From Caldilineaceae bacterium (GTDB lineage: Bacteria > Chloroflexota > Anaerolineae > Caldilineales > Caldilineaceae), in contig JAGNDO010000014.1 in the NCBI GenBank assembly GCA_018003515.1, positions 58,271 to 98,030 of the forward strand: 39,760 bases of DNA, given 5' to 3'. Each line of letters starts with the position of its first letter. Position 1 is the first letter of the stretch. This document shows, piece after piece, positions 1 to 7,878 of the stretch. A program made the translations under genes and the position numbers. The notes beneath the pieces are model-generated. The model did not search any database and was not told the DNA's origin. It saw nothing but the letters and a program-made list of their open reading frames with translations.

Positions 1-1123
1 CCGTGGGAGTTTCCGTAGGAGTTTCGGTTGGGGTTTCCGTTGGTGTGCTTGTGGCGGTCGGCGTTAGCGTTGGCGTGGGCGTGGCCGTTGGCGTGCCGAC
101 TGGCGAGATCGTGATGTCCTGATAGAAGTAGGTCAGAATGGCCGGCCACAACCAGCCCGCGTTTGCCATGGTATTTGAGTCATATTGCCCCAGACACCCA
201 GGATAGCTATTGGCCGAACATTGGGAATGATAGGCCCGGTAGCTGGCATGGAAGATTTGACCGCCATTGGTCATGCGATAATCCCACGTGGCGTCCACTG
301 CCGCGTTGGTCTTTGCGTAACTCACTGCGGGGTTGTATACCTGATCGCAGGTGCTATCGTAGACATCAGCGTCCGGCCACTTCCCACCCCAATTGACCCA
401 ATGCCACGCATAGGTTTTCACCGCCATCGCACCCGCACGCAGGGACTCTTGATGCCAGCCCGCAATCCACTCATTGGGCAGGACATGTTTCACATAGTCA
501 TTGAAGGGGACGCTTTGCACCGTATACGGCGTGCTGGTGTTACAGACTGTTGAACCGGTCACACGCACACGAATTGTTGGGGGAGGAATGGTGGTCGAAT
601 AGTACAATGGCCTTGCGGACGGCAATAGTATAGACGGCACGGACGGTTCCCAAACTTGTGCCAAGGGTGTCAAGGCGCGGGGAACAGGCACTTCGATCAG
701 GATTGGCTTGTCGGAAAGTTCTGCGTCAACGATCAAGGTATCATCCGCCATCAATCGAGCATTTGTTAGGGTCCACGTGCCAAAACCTGCTGCCTCCACC
801 GTGATTGTGATCGGATGTGCCATGTCCGGAATAACGATGTCCTCGACAAGAAGCTCACCGTTTGCATCCGTTTGGAGTACCTTGGCGATAGAAAGCGTGA
901 TGGTTGCGTTGCCCACAGGCTTCCCCTGTTTCGCATCCTGGACGCGTATGGCCAGGGAAGCCTGTCGCACGCCCCGGGGTTCACCCTCTGCTGGGCTGGA
1001 AGCAGATAGCGCATACGGCTCAAGATGGGCCATGACGCCATAAATCTCGGTTGGCTTGGCCCACCAGAACGCAAAAAACCCAATCAAAACGAGCAGGAGC
1101 GCAGGGCGGCGATGTATCCTCAT
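1..1123 (-). CDS. Secreted SpoIID/LytB-domain protein (3' end beyond window)
   Basis: The open frame runs from an ATG at 1123 off the left edge, so about 374 codons are visible and the C-terminus is missing. Residues 1-25 form a basic start plus a hydrophobic stretch (ALLLVLIGFFAF), a signal peptide or anchor. Residues about 45-110 resemble a carboxypeptidase-regulatory-like beta domain (VRVQ-type strands, DANGELLVED). Residues about 170-300 match the SpoIID/amidase-enhancer domain: YVKHVLPNEW, ESLRAGAMAVKTYAW, VNWGGKWPDADVYDS and a later HASYRAYHSQC. SpoIID proteins are lytic transglycosylases acting on peptidoglycan; in non-sporulating Chloroflexota the domain is probably used in wall or surface remodelling. 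The visible end is a TPTATPTPT / TPTETPTE linker, a low-complexity stretch typical of secreted proteins in this phylum. GC is visibly lower than in most neighbours. A weak AG-rich Shine-Dalgarno lies just upstream. Confidence 0.85.
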   Translation of the reverse strand, partial: MRIHRRPALLLVLIGFFAFWWAKPTEIYGVMAHLEPYALSASSPAEGEPRGVRQASLAIRVQDAKQGKPVGNATITLSIAKVLQTDANGELLVEDIVIPDMAHPITITVEAAGFGTWTLTNARLMADDTLIVDAELSDKPILIEVPVPRALTPLAQVWEPSVPSILLPSARPLYYSTTIPPPTIRVRVTGSTVCNTSTPYTVQSVPFNDYVKHVLPNEWIAGWHQESLRAGAMAVKTYAWHWVNWGGKWPDADVYDSTCDQVYNPAVSYAKTNAAVDATWDYRMTNGGQIFHASYRAYHSQCSANSYPGCLGQYDSNTMANAGWLWPAILTYFYQDITISPVGTPTATPTPTLTPTATSTPTETPTETPTETPT

Positions 1124-1138
1124 AGTAGGCTTCTCATC

Positions 1139-1261
1139 TTATGTCTGGCGAAAAACACGGCCCAACGCCGCCGACGGGCTGGGCCGCTCCGGCTGTTGGG
1201 TCACATAGGCCGGCTTGACGGTCACGGGCGTATACTCCGGGTCCGCGGCCATGCCACCCAT
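1139..1261 (-). pseudogene. Small ORF, possible remnant 3' end of a gene
   Basis: A 40-codon frame (MGGMAADPEYTPVTVKPAY...) ends in TAA only 15 bases before the SpoIID-like start. The same frame continues upstream beyond one TAG into another readable stretch (VVVNSGSALILRSWGERVEA) up to the repeat at 1371-1440. This suggests, but does not prove, a decayed coding region broken by a stop and a repeat insertion. No family was recognised. It could be chance in GC-rich DNA. The rest of 1124-1550 holds nothing else I can name. Confidence 0.2.
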
Positions 1262-1370
1262 GCCCAAAAGCTACCCCAGGGCCGGTCTCTGCCAAGCCTC
1301 AACCCGCTCACCCCAGCTGCGCAGAATTAGCGCCGATCCGCTATTGACGACGACCATCCGCTCCAATAAG

Positions 1371-1440
1371 CGTTCCCCCTCGGCCCCCAATTCTGGGGGA
1401 GATCGTGGACAATTCCCCCAAAGGCTGGGGGCCAAAGGGG
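1371..1440. repeat. Interspersed G/C-run inverted repeat, family A, copy 1
   Basis: The core reads CCCCCAATTCTGGGGGAG, then GTGGACAATTCCCCCAAA, then CTGGGGGCC. The same order and wording recur at 7674-7770 and 17045-17142. Alternating C-runs and G-runs make the element self-complementary. It is non-coding, between the tRNA cluster and the small remnant ORF. Confidence 0.8.
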
Positions 1441-1551
1441 TAGCGGGCAGATCCTCCACCTCCCGTCAGGGTAGCAGGATCTTGCCGGAAGATCAATTTT
1501 GACCCATCGATCGCACTTCGATTCGGGTGTGGCGAGGGCACCGTCGGGGAA

Positions 1552-1582
1552 CACAAAACGACCGTCCGAATATCGGACGGTC
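1552..1582 (-). terminator. Rho-independent terminator after the CAU tRNA
   Basis: A perfect 10-bp stem (GACCGTCCGA at 1560-1569 with 1573-1582) encloses a 3-nt loop. On the minus strand it is followed by GTTTTGTG. It lies just downstream of the tRNA ending at 1594 and probably ends the two-tRNA transcript. Confidence 0.75.
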
Positions 1583-1593
1583 GCAAACCAGAC

Positions 1594-1670
1594 TGGTGGC
1601 GATGGCTGGACTTGAACCAGCGACCTAGCGATTATGAGTCGCTCGCTCTAACCAACTGAGCTACATCGCC
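1594..1670 (-). tRNA. tRNA with CAU anticodon, probably tRNA-Ile2 (or elongator Met)
   Basis: The cloverleaf is complete: acceptor GGCGATG/CATCGCC, D-arm GCTC/GAGC, anticodon stem AGCGA/TCGCT with loop CTCATAA, T-arm GCTGG TTCAAGT CCAGC, discriminator A and an encoded CCA (1594-1596). The anticodon stem, variable region and T-arm closely resemble the enterobacterial minor isoleucine tRNA, whose CAU is converted to lysidine-AU by TilS, more than elongator tRNA-Met. Identity is therefore inferred as Ile2. The tRNA itself is certain; the amino acid is not. Confidence 0.9.
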
Positions 1671-1674
1671 ATAT

Positions 1675-1715
1675 ACAAGCCGCCGACCTAGACTACGGCC
1701 GGCGGCTTGTTTTTT
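1675..1715. terminator. Hairpin with T-tract in the tRNA spacer
   Basis: An 11-bp stem (ACAAGCCGCCG at 1675-1685 with 1700-1710) is followed on the plus strand by TTTTT. It sits in the spacer between two minus-strand tRNAs, so its T-tract faces the wrong way for them. It may block antisense read-through or act in tRNA processing. Confidence 0.5.
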
Positions 1716-1718
1716 AGG

Positions 1719-1790
<72 letters not shown>

Positions 1791-1802
1791 TTAACTTCAG
1801 AT

Positions 1803-1831
1803 ACTATACCATGCCTGCGGGCCGCGGTCAA
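1803..1831 (-). promoter_or_regulatory. Sigma70-type promoter of the tRNA-fMet/Ile2 unit
   Basis: On the minus strand: TTGACC, a 17-bp spacer, then TATAGT, ending 12 bp before the tRNA-fMet 5' end. Spacing and distance fit a housekeeping promoter. Confidence 0.65.
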
Positions 1832-1898
1832 ATGCGGCCTGCCTTTAATCGCACCAATGTGTGAGGAGCAGGCCGACAAATTCAGAACCCAAGGCCAA

Positions 1899-2372
1899 TT
1901 ATGGGAAAAAGAGTGTCACCCATTGACGCCAGATGGGCAGAGTTATGTCCACACGAGGAGTGGGGGCAGAGGCGGGTTGGGGACCGGTGACGGCTGGGCC
2001 AGGCGCAGAGCCAGGGATCAGCACCGGCGCAGGGGCCATCTCCGCCGGGGCGGCGGGCTGAGGCAGGATCACCACTTTATTGTCCCCAGGTTGGGCCATG
2101 CTGAACTCTTCCCTGGCCTTTTCCTCGGCATAGGCGTCGCTCTGCACATAGGTCAAACGAGCTTGCAGTTGGGCCGTGCGCTCCTGGGCCAGTCGATTTT
2201 CCTCAACCTGGGCCAGCACATCATTGTCCATATGGATTTTAGCCAGCACCCGGCCCGTGTAGCTGACGGCGAAGACCAAGCAGAAACCGATCAGCAGGAA
2301 GATAAAAAATTGGGTGCGTTGTTGAGGCGTCACAACCGACTTTTGCGCGCCGGATACCCGGGACATTTGCAT
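1899..2372 (-). CDS. DivIC/FtsB-like septum formation initiator protein
   Basis: 157 residues from the ATG at 2372. A GTG-led extension to 2423 is possible but lacks an obvious ribosome site. A short cytoplasmic N-terminus precedes one membrane segment (about residues 22-43, FFIFLLIGFCLVFAVSYTGR), a charged, Gln/Glu-rich coiled coil (about 50-82) and the family-typical YAEEKAREEFSMAQPGDNKV block, in which the residues before PGD are conserved in DivIC/FtsB. A Pro/Ala-rich tail follows. Bitopic proteins of this family join FtsL and FtsQ/DivIB in the divisome and activate septal wall synthesis. The gene stands alone among tRNAs. The family is clear; DivIC and FtsB cannot be separated from sequence alone. 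Confidence 0.82.
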   Translation of the reverse strand: MQMSRVSGAQKSVVTPQQRTQFFIFLLIGFCLVFAVSYTGRVLAKIHMDNDVLAQVEENRLAQERTAQLQARLTYVQSDAYAEEKAREEFSMAQPGDNKVVILPQPAAPAEMAPAPVLIPGSAPGPAVTGPQPASAPTPRVDITLPIWRQWVTLFFP

Positions 2373-2446
2373 AGCAGTATGGCTCACAAGGTACAACTTA
2401 CAGAAGAGGTTGAGGAAAGGCACAAGGCTGAAGCCAGTATAGCAAA

Positions 2447-2483
2447 AAAAAGCGTTCTGGGCAAACGCCCAAAACGCTTTTTA
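2447..2483 (-). terminator. Rho-independent terminator after tRNA-Leu
   Basis: A long hairpin (AAAAGCGTT / GGGC arms around AAAC) is followed on the minus strand by a run of eight T. It ends 5 bp past the tRNA-Leu CCA. A-run and T-run flank both sides, so it can work in both directions. Confidence 0.8.
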
Positions 2484-2487
2484 TGTC

Positions 2488-2574
<87 letters not shown>

Positions 2575-2597
2575 ACAGCACTCAATTGACCCGAAGA

Positions 2598-2626
2598 AAT
2601 ATATCACAGGGCAGGGTCGGTGTCAA
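2598..2626 (-). promoter_or_regulatory. Sigma70-type promoter of tRNA-Leu
   Basis: Minus strand: TTGACA, 17 bp, TATATT. The -10 ends about 24 bp before the tRNA 5' end. It is one of the best promoter matches in the window. Confidence 0.7.
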
Positions 2627-2638
2627 ATTTGGGCGGTG

Positions 2639-2770
2639 ATTCGGGGATTGGGGATTGGGGATTGGGGATTGGGGATTGGGGAATCAACCTCCTTGTCTCC
2701 CTGTCTCCTCTTCTTCACCCCTTCACCCGCTCACCCGCTCACCCCCTCACCCCCTCACCCCCTCACCCCT
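2639..2770. repeat. Two tandem arrays: GGGATTG heptamer and CTCACCCC octamer
   Basis: About six GGGATTG units at 2640-2682 are followed, after a short spacer, by about seven CTCACCCC/TTCACCCG units at 2714-2770. The last unit overlaps the stop codon of the minus-strand substrate-binding protein gene. No gene lies here. Confidence 0.9.
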
Positions 2771-4520
2771 ACTGCGGCGGCATGGGCGGAACTGTCGTGG
2801 GGATCTGGTTGGCGGGGACGCGGCGGGTGACGATGTACCAGTCTGCAAAGGTGGTGAAGCGGTCGGCGGCCCGGTTGAGGGGGCCGATCTGCACATTCTT
2901 GACCCGGTCGCTCACACCATAGGTGTAGATGGGATAGTAGAGTAGCAGGGCCGGAACCTCTTCGGCAAAGACATCCTGGAACTCCCGATAAAACTGTTTG
3001 CGCTCATCCTGACTTATCACGGTGCGTGCCCGATCCAGAATGGCATCCGCCCGCTCGTTGGACCAGCCGCTAAAATTCTGCGCCCCCTCCTCGGCCTGGG
3101 AACTGTGCCACAGAGGATAGGGATCCGGGTCACCGGCCAGCTCGGACCAACTGATCAGGGCCGCATCAAAGCGGCGAGGGGCCAGGAAATCGCTGACCAG
3201 ACCGGCAAAGCTGACCGGTTGCGGCACGGCCTGCACCCCAATTTTGCGCCAATCGGCGGCCAATTCTTCGATCAAACGCTGATGCACAGCGTCTTCGTTG
3301 GTCAATAATACAAAACTGAGCAGCCGTCCGTCCCGTTCCCGCACGCCATCGCCGTTGCTGTCCACCCAGCCCGACGCGTCCAGAAGCTGGCCGGCCAGTT
3401 CAGGATTGTACGGATAGGTCTTGACATCGGGATTGTAGGCCCAGCTCTCTGTGAGCAAGGGGCTGTGGGCCAGCACGCCTTGTCCCTGGGCCGCCACATC
3501 GATCAAGCGCGCCCGGTCTGTGCCATAGGCCAAAGCCTGACGCACAGTTTTGTCTTGGAAAAAGGGCACATCGGCGTTGCGCAAATTGAAGACCACCACC
3601 ACATAGCCGGCTTCCACCGCACTGAAGAGTTGCAGATCTTCTCGGGCTTGGGCCAAGGGCAGTTCGGTGGGCAAGATGCGGCTGACGCCATCGATCTCAT
3701 CTTGTTGATAGGCGGCAAAAAGGCTGGGATAGTCGGGGTAAAAGTGAAATTCCAAGGCGGAAATATAGGGGGTGCTGTCGCCATAAAAGGGGTTGGGTTC
3801 CAGGCGAATGTGATCCGCCGTCACCACTGTCACCCGCATGGGACCGGTGCCGACTGGCGATGCATTGAGCGGGCTGGACCCCAACTCGGCCACGGGCACG
3901 CCTTCCCACAGGTGCTTGGGGAGCAGACCGATGGTGGTGTAGTTTTGGAAGGGGGCAAAAGCCTGGTCCAACCCAAAGCGCACGGTCAGATCGTCCACCT
4001 GCTCTACGTCCACCGCCCGCCACACTTCGGCCAGATCCGGCACGCCGGGGAAGTCAGGATTCTGCATGCGCTCCACAGTAAAAACCACATCCGCCGCGGT
4101 GACCGGGTGGCCGTCGTGCCAATATTGGTCCGCTTTCAGATGGAAGGTATAGGTCAAGCCATCCGGGGTCACGGTCCAGAAATCGGCCAGATCTGGCTTG
4201 ACTTCGCCGGCCTTGTTAAATTGGGTCAGCCCCCGAAAGAGCAGGGCGCACAGATCCTGGTCCACCTCGTGCATTTGGCAGAGCAGGGGGTTGATGGTCT
4301 GGGGGTTGCCCGCCACCCCTTCCCGGAAGACACCGCCCCGATCCGCCACCAAGACGGTGCTGACGTTGTAGGCCGAATAGCCCAACAACGAGGTGAGGGC
4401 GATGACGCCAAGCAAGGCCAACAGGGCCTGCCAGCGGATATACCGACCCAGGGGCGCAGTGCCCGGCGAGTCGGCATGTCCGTCATTGGATTCGGCGTGA
4501 AAGGTGGATTGATTGGTCAT
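2769..4520 (-). CDS. Membrane-anchored ABC transporter substrate-binding protein, SBP_bac_5 (peptide/solute) family
   Basis: 583 residues, near the usual 520-600 for the family. The N-terminus is a charged cytoplasmic stretch and one hydrophobic segment (about residues 29-49, LLALLGVIALTSLLGYSAY) with no lipobox Cys, so it is probably an uncleaved anchor. The family pattern follows: EGVAGNPQTINPLL, then VKPDLADFWTVTPDGLTYTF, HLKADQYWHDGHPVTAADV and a late RLIDVAAQG / YNPELAGQLLDASGW region. Such proteins bind oligopeptides, nickel chelates or glycosides outside the membrane and hand them to Opp/Dpp-type permeases. No permease or ATPase gene is adjacent, so the substrate and partner are unknown. 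A GAGGG ribosome site precedes the ATG. The stop codon coincides with the end of a CTCACCCC array. Confidence 0.88.
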   Translation of the reverse strand: MTNQSTFHAESNDGHADSPGTAPLGRYIRWQALLALLGVIALTSLLGYSAYNVSTVLVADRGGVFREGVAGNPQTINPLLCQMHEVDQDLCALLFRGLTQFNKAGEVKPDLADFWTVTPDGLTYTFHLKADQYWHDGHPVTAADVVFTVERMQNPDFPGVPDLAEVWRAVDVEQVDDLTVRFGLDQAFAPFQNYTTIGLLPKHLWEGVPVAELGSSPLNASPVGTGPMRVTVVTADHIRLEPNPFYGDSTPYISALEFHFYPDYPSLFAAYQQDEIDGVSRILPTELPLAQAREDLQLFSAVEAGYVVVVFNLRNADVPFFQDKTVRQALAYGTDRARLIDVAAQGQGVLAHSPLLTESWAYNPDVKTYPYNPELAGQLLDASGWVDSNGDGVRERDGRLLSFVLLTNEDAVHQRLIEELAADWRKIGVQAVPQPVSFAGLVSDFLAPRRFDAALISWSELAGDPDPYPLWHSSQAEEGAQNFSGWSNERADAILDRARTVISQDERKQFYREFQDVFAEEVPALLLYYPIYTYGVSDRVKNVQIGPLNRAADRFTTFADWYIVTRRVPANQIPTTVPPMPPQ

Positions 4521-4541
4521 ACACCCTCAAGGATCACAGAA

Positions 4542-4565
4542 GCGGCATTCGGATCTGAATGCCGC
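4542..4565. other. Hairpin between secG and the substrate-binding protein gene
   Basis: A perfect 9-bp inverted repeat (GCGGCATTC / GAATGCCGC) with a 6-nt loop lies 20 bp upstream of the substrate-binding protein start. There is no T-run, so it is either a weak secG attenuator or an mRNA 5' structure. Confidence 0.45.
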
Positions 4566-4619
4566 CTGTGGGTTTGCGCGGATTGGACCTATTTCAGGCG
4601 AGTTCGGTCGCCCAACAGC

Positions 4620-4853
4620 TTAGAAGCGGTTCTGCAAAATCACGGTCAGCAGGCTCAGAAGCATGAACAGCCCGGCCAGGCCGATGGTGACATTGAAGAT
4701 CGTCTTCTCGAAGCCCCGGCGGGTGCGATAGATGCTGCTGTCGCCGCCAAACATGTTGCCCAGCCCGGCGTCCTGCGCCTGGATCAACACCACGGTCGTC
4801 AGGGCAATGGAGACGATGATTGTGGCGATCATGAGATAGTCGGTAAAGGACAT
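4620..4853 (-). CDS. secG: Preprotein translocase subunit SecG
   Basis: 77 residues, the normal length. Two membrane segments (about 6-25 and 56-74) flank the cytoplasmic loop. Hallmarks are VLIQAQDAGLGNMFGG in the loop and the following RRGFEKTIFNVTIG. SecG associates with SecY/SecE and eases SecA-driven export. A strong GAGGAG ribosome site lies 6 bp upstream. The gene has its own promoter candidate at 4936-4964 and lies upstream of the substrate-binding protein gene, with which it may be co-transcribed. Confidence 0.93.
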   Translation of the reverse strand: MSFTDYLMIATIIVSIALTTVVLIQAQDAGLGNMFGGDSSIYRTRRGFEKTIFNVTIGLAGLFMLLSLLTVILQNRF

Positions 4854-4935
4854 GGGAACTCCTCGGTAGCAGATAGCTGGTAGCTGATAGCGGTTAGCTT
4901 AGATGATTGCGTGCTTTTTTTGGGCACAGTCAAAA

Positions 4936-4964
4936 AGTATAGCACGGTACAGGGTTTTCATCAA
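4936..4964 (-). promoter_or_regulatory. Sigma70-type promoter upstream of secG
   Basis: Minus strand: TTGATG, 17 bp, TATACT, with TGC before the -10 (extended -10). The start site would be about 75 nt before the secG ATG. The leader between contains TAGCTGATAGC-like short repeats (4866-4902). Confidence 0.55.
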
Positions 4965-4984
4965 AAAGGATAGAGATTCAAAGT

Positions 4985-5036
4985 GCCATTCGCCATTCGC
5001 CATTCGCCATTCGCCATTCGCCATTCGCCATTCGCC
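4985..5036. repeat. GCCATTC heptamer tandem array
   Basis: About 7.4 perfect copies of the heptamer GCCATTC. The array ends exactly where the stop codon (5037-5039) of the minus-strand glycosyltransferase begins. Confidence 0.95.
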
Positions 5037-7124
5037 CTACTCCGGCAAGGTATAGGCAAAGAACATAGGCTTGGCCTCTTTGTCCCGCCAGATCTGCAAC
5101 CTTCCATTGGGGAAGCGGGCCATGACCTGGGTCAGCACGGCTTCGTCATCCCGGTGGAAGAGGATGGAGCTGCCTGGGGTGAGGGAGCTCTCCCATTGGC
5201 CAGGGCCGATGTCCGCGCCGGGGCGCTGGTTGTAGGGTTGACCGCTGAGGAATTGGGGAACCCGATCCACCCAGTGGCCGTTGTCCGCGGCGTTGCCCAC
5301 ATAGACCCAGATGGGTTGGTCCACGGGCAGTTGGGCGGCGGCCCGGGCCACATAGCTGTATTGGTCCGCTTCGTAGCCCATATAATCCGTGTATTTAACA
5401 AAATTCTGGGCCCCGGTGATCAGGATCAGCCCCGCCGCGGCCACCACGGTGATCTGATCCAGCCACAGGCCGCCGGACTCCACCAGGCTGACCCGCAGAC
5501 GATCCAGCCCAAAGGCCACCAACAGCCCGACCACAGGCAACACAGGCAACATACGGCTCCAGGTGGGCGCGTCGATGGTCAGCGCCCCGGCCAGGACCAC
5601 CCCGGCAAACCAGGAGAGCAGCAGCCATCCTTGAATTCGGAAGAGATAGAGCAGGGCCACGCCGATGCCCAAGGCCAGAATGGGCGAAAGAGTGCTGTTG
5701 AGCATGGGGCCGGCAAAGCCAAAGTGGGAACTCTTGTCCGAAAAGAGGTTGAAGGTCAGCGCGGTCTGGCGTAGACTGCCCAGGAAGATGCCCAGTTGGG
5801 TCTCCACACCAAAGACACTGGACAGATGCTGGAAGGAGGCCGGACTGAAGATCGACACTTCCGCCGTGCGCTCCATGAAGGCCTGGGGCAGTTGCAGCCA
5901 ATAGCCGACTTGGGGACCGATCAGGGTGAAGAAGCCCACGGCCCACACGCCCAGCCCTTGCCAGCCGCTCCCCGCCCCCTGCACCCGCAGCCATTCCCGG
6001 CGCAGAAGCAGCACGCCCACGGTCCACACCACCACCACGGGGACAAAGACCCGCCCGCTAAAATAGAAACTGGTCGCCACCCCAATCAGCAAACCGCTGG
6101 CGGCCAGGGCAAAGGCATCCCGCGTACGCAGACCGCGCAAAAAGGCCCACAGCCCCAGCGTCCCCCACCCCACGGGCTCCAGATATTCGGGGATGCGGCT
6201 GTAGTGGAGCAGGACCACGGAGCCGGCCACCACCCCAGCGGCCATCAGCGCGCCCCAGCGGCCATCGTCGTCGATCACTTCGCCGTGGGGACCAAAGCGG
6301 GGCGGGCGGCGCAGGATCTCGCAGCCCAGCAACCAGGTGCCAAAGACGGTCAACAACCCGGCATAGACCCCGGCCAGACGCAGACCCACCAACAAATTGT
6401 CGCTAAACATCATGCCCAGGGCCGCGGGCACAAAGGCCAAAAGAGGAATATTGGCCCACCCCGGCGCAAAAATACGGCTCTCCCGCCCGCTGACCATCTC
6501 CAGGGCTTGCAGACCGTGGCTGGCCGTGTCGCCATCCACCTCCACGGGCAGGGCGGCCAACCGCCACAGGGAGACCGCCAGCACTACGGCCAAAATCAGC
6601 CCCAGCACCGGCCATCCCGCTTCGGGGATCACGGTTTCTGCGGTCTGGTCTTCGCCCACAGGCGCCTCTGGCCCCCTGCCAGATCCAGACAGGAGCCAAC
6701 CCCCCATCAGCACCGCCACCGCCCCCAGGATCCACAACCCAAGGATTAGTCCAGATTCAGCATGGCCTGTAGCGATCCAGCCCACATTGAAACCACCCAA
6801 AATCAGGGCTACGACCAGGGCAGCAAATCCAAATTTTGCTGATCCCGACCCGTTGCCGCTTTTTTTGGGTAAAACTGATGTGGCGGGCGGGCGCGGCCAA
6901 GCGGTGGCCAATAGACCGAAAATCAGGCCTGCGACCACCAAGAATCCGGCCCCCCAGTTGACCACCTCGGTTCGGGGCAGGCTCAACAGGGTACGCAGAC
7001 CGGGCAGTTGTTGGATTGTGGACTGGATAGGGAGATTATGCAGAAGAGCAGGATCGAGGAGAAACTGGCCCAAATAGGCAACCAGAATCACACCGGCAAG
7101 CAGAAGAAAGCGGAGGAGCTTCAC
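5037..7124 (-). CDS. GT-C type membrane glycosyltransferase-like protein
   Basis: 695 residues with about a dozen hydrophobic segments. The N-terminal 180 residues carry extra membrane spans and a Gly/Ser/Glu-rich linker. The GT-C core begins near 185 with a first extracytoplasmic loop LPVEVDGDTASHG (residues 192-204), placing acidic residues where ArnT/PMT-like enzymes hold their catalytic Asp. RLAGVYAGLLTVFGTWLLG and IPEYLEPVGWGTLGLW follow as in PMT_2/GT39-GT83 proteins. A soluble extracytoplasmic tail of about 120 residues closes the protein. Members transfer sugars from polyprenyl-phosphate donors to lipids or proteins outside the membrane; the acceptor here is unknown. It lies upstream of secG, separated by the heptamer array. 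Start chosen at MKLLRFLLLAG. Confidence 0.75.
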   Translation of the reverse strand: MKLLRFLLLAGVILVAYLGQFLLDPALLHNLPIQSTIQQLPGLRTLLSLPRTEVVNWGAGFLVVAGLIFGLLATAWPRPPATSVLPKKSGNGSGSAKFGFAALVVALILGGFNVGWIATGHAESGLILGLWILGAVAVLMGGWLLSGSGRGPEAPVGEDQTAETVIPEAGWPVLGLILAVVLAVSLWRLAALPVEVDGDTASHGLQALEMVSGRESRIFAPGWANIPLLAFVPAALGMMFSDNLLVGLRLAGVYAGLLTVFGTWLLGCEILRRPPRFGPHGEVIDDDGRWGALMAAGVVAGSVVLLHYSRIPEYLEPVGWGTLGLWAFLRGLRTRDAFALAASGLLIGVATSFYFSGRVFVPVVVVWTVGVLLLRREWLRVQGAGSGWQGLGVWAVGFFTLIGPQVGYWLQLPQAFMERTAEVSIFSPASFQHLSSVFGVETQLGIFLGSLRQTALTFNLFSDKSSHFGFAGPMLNSTLSPILALGIGVALLYLFRIQGWLLLSWFAGVVLAGALTIDAPTWSRMLPVLPVVGLLVAFGLDRLRVSLVESGGLWLDQITVVAAAGLILITGAQNFVKYTDYMGYEADQYSYVARAAAQLPVDQPIWVYVGNAADNGHWVDRVPQFLSGQPYNQRPGADIGPGQWESSLTPGSSILFHRDDEAVLTQVMARFPNGRLQIWRDKEAKPMFFAYTLPE

Positions 7125-7277
7125 ACAAAAAGCCTTTCACTGTTGCCGAAAGAGCCGGGGGGCCGGTTTAACCGCCGAGAACGCAAAGGATTCGTTGAGG
7201 ACGCGCAGAAAATCCTGTTTTTCTTGGCGCTCTTGACGTCATCGCGGTGAATCCACGGCATAGAGAGCAACCTTGGA

Positions 7278-7472
7278 TCAGGCGGCTGCGTCTTTGGGGG
7301 TTTCGTCGACCTTTTCGCTGTCAACATGCTTCTTGTCATCGGTGATCGTGGAACGAAATTCCCTGATGGTTTTGCCGATGGCTCCACCAATTTCGGGCAA
7401 CTTGCCCACACCAAAGAGCATAACCAGGATCACCAAGATGATAACCATTTCAACGGGACCGAGACCAAACAT
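7278..7472 (-). CDS. tatA: Twin-arginine translocase subunit TatA
   Basis: 64 residues from the ATG at 7472. An in-frame GTG four codons upstream overlaps the GGAGG ribosome site and is rejected. The pattern is FGLGPVEMVIILVILVMLFG (one membrane span), the hinge GVGKLPEIGGAIGKTIREF, an amphipathic helix and a short charged tail. TatA oligomers form the pore for folded Tat substrates. No tatB or tatC is present in the window. Confidence 0.93.
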   Translation of the reverse strand: MFGLGPVEMVIILVILVMLFGVGKLPEIGGAIGKTIREFRSTITDDKKHVDSEKVDETPKDAAA

Positions 7473-7543
7473 AGTTTCCTCCACTTTAGAAAAGGGACAG
7501 ATTTGAACATGACGTAATTGAGAGAATACGTTGAATCCTTAAC

Positions 7544-7573
7544 ATTATAGCACCGATGCCCAAAGGGTGTAAA
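7544..7573 (-). promoter_or_regulatory. Extended -10 promoter upstream of tatA
   Basis: Minus strand: TTTACA, 18 bp, TATAAT, with TGC directly before the -10 (TGCTATAAT). The predicted leader to the tatA ATG is about 65 nt. Confidence 0.6.
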
Positions 7574-7614
7574 AAGCCCCGGCCCATCACCAGCGCCACC
7601 CCCATCCCCATCCG

Positions 7615-7644
7615 TTTAGAACTGGCGACCGTTTGTGCTAAAAT
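7615..7644 (+). promoter_or_regulatory. Possible promoter upstream of recN
   Basis: Plus strand: TTTAGA, 18 bp, TAAAAT with TGC before the -10. It is divergent from the tatA promoter. The leader to recN would be about 230 nt and would include the family A repeat. Confidence 0.4.
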
Positions 7645-7673
7645 AGAGCGAATGGCGAGGGGCGAATGGCGGT

Positions 7674-7770
7674 AATCGTTCCTCCCCTCGGCCCCCCGGC
7701 CCCCAATTCTGGGGGAGGTGGTGGACAGTCCCCCCAAAGTTGGGGGGCAGGGGGGCGGGGGTGAACGATT
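7674..7770. repeat. Interspersed G/C-run inverted repeat, family A, copy 2
   Basis: AATCGTT and AACGATT bound the element. Inside are CGGCCCCCCGG, CCCCCAATTCTGGGGGAG, a GTGGACAG variant and TTGGGGGGCAGGGGGG. It is the best-bounded copy and shows that the family is about 97 bp. It fills much of the 7473-7878 gap; the remainder is the two promoters and an ATCCAAA-type array at 7838-7871. Confidence 0.85.
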
Positions 7771-7878
7771 ATGAATGGCGAGGGGTCGGTAACATAAAAA
7801 CCATCCCTTCACTTGACCCGCCACCCACCAGATTCCAATCCAAAATCCAAAATCACCCATCCAAAATCCAGAGGTATC

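Noticed and set aside
1-110. Non-coding tandem repeat at the left edge
   Set aside because: Read on the minus strand it is an in-frame TPTETPT linker of the SpoIID-like protein, so it is coding.
3465-4883. 472-codon plus-strand frame across the substrate-binding protein and secG
   Set aside because: Antisense to two recognisable genes, crosses their boundary, and shows no domain pattern.
7813-7878. Longer RecN N-terminus
   Set aside because: The extra codons are an ATCCAAA-type repeat; the GTG at 7879 gives the family's usual N-terminus.
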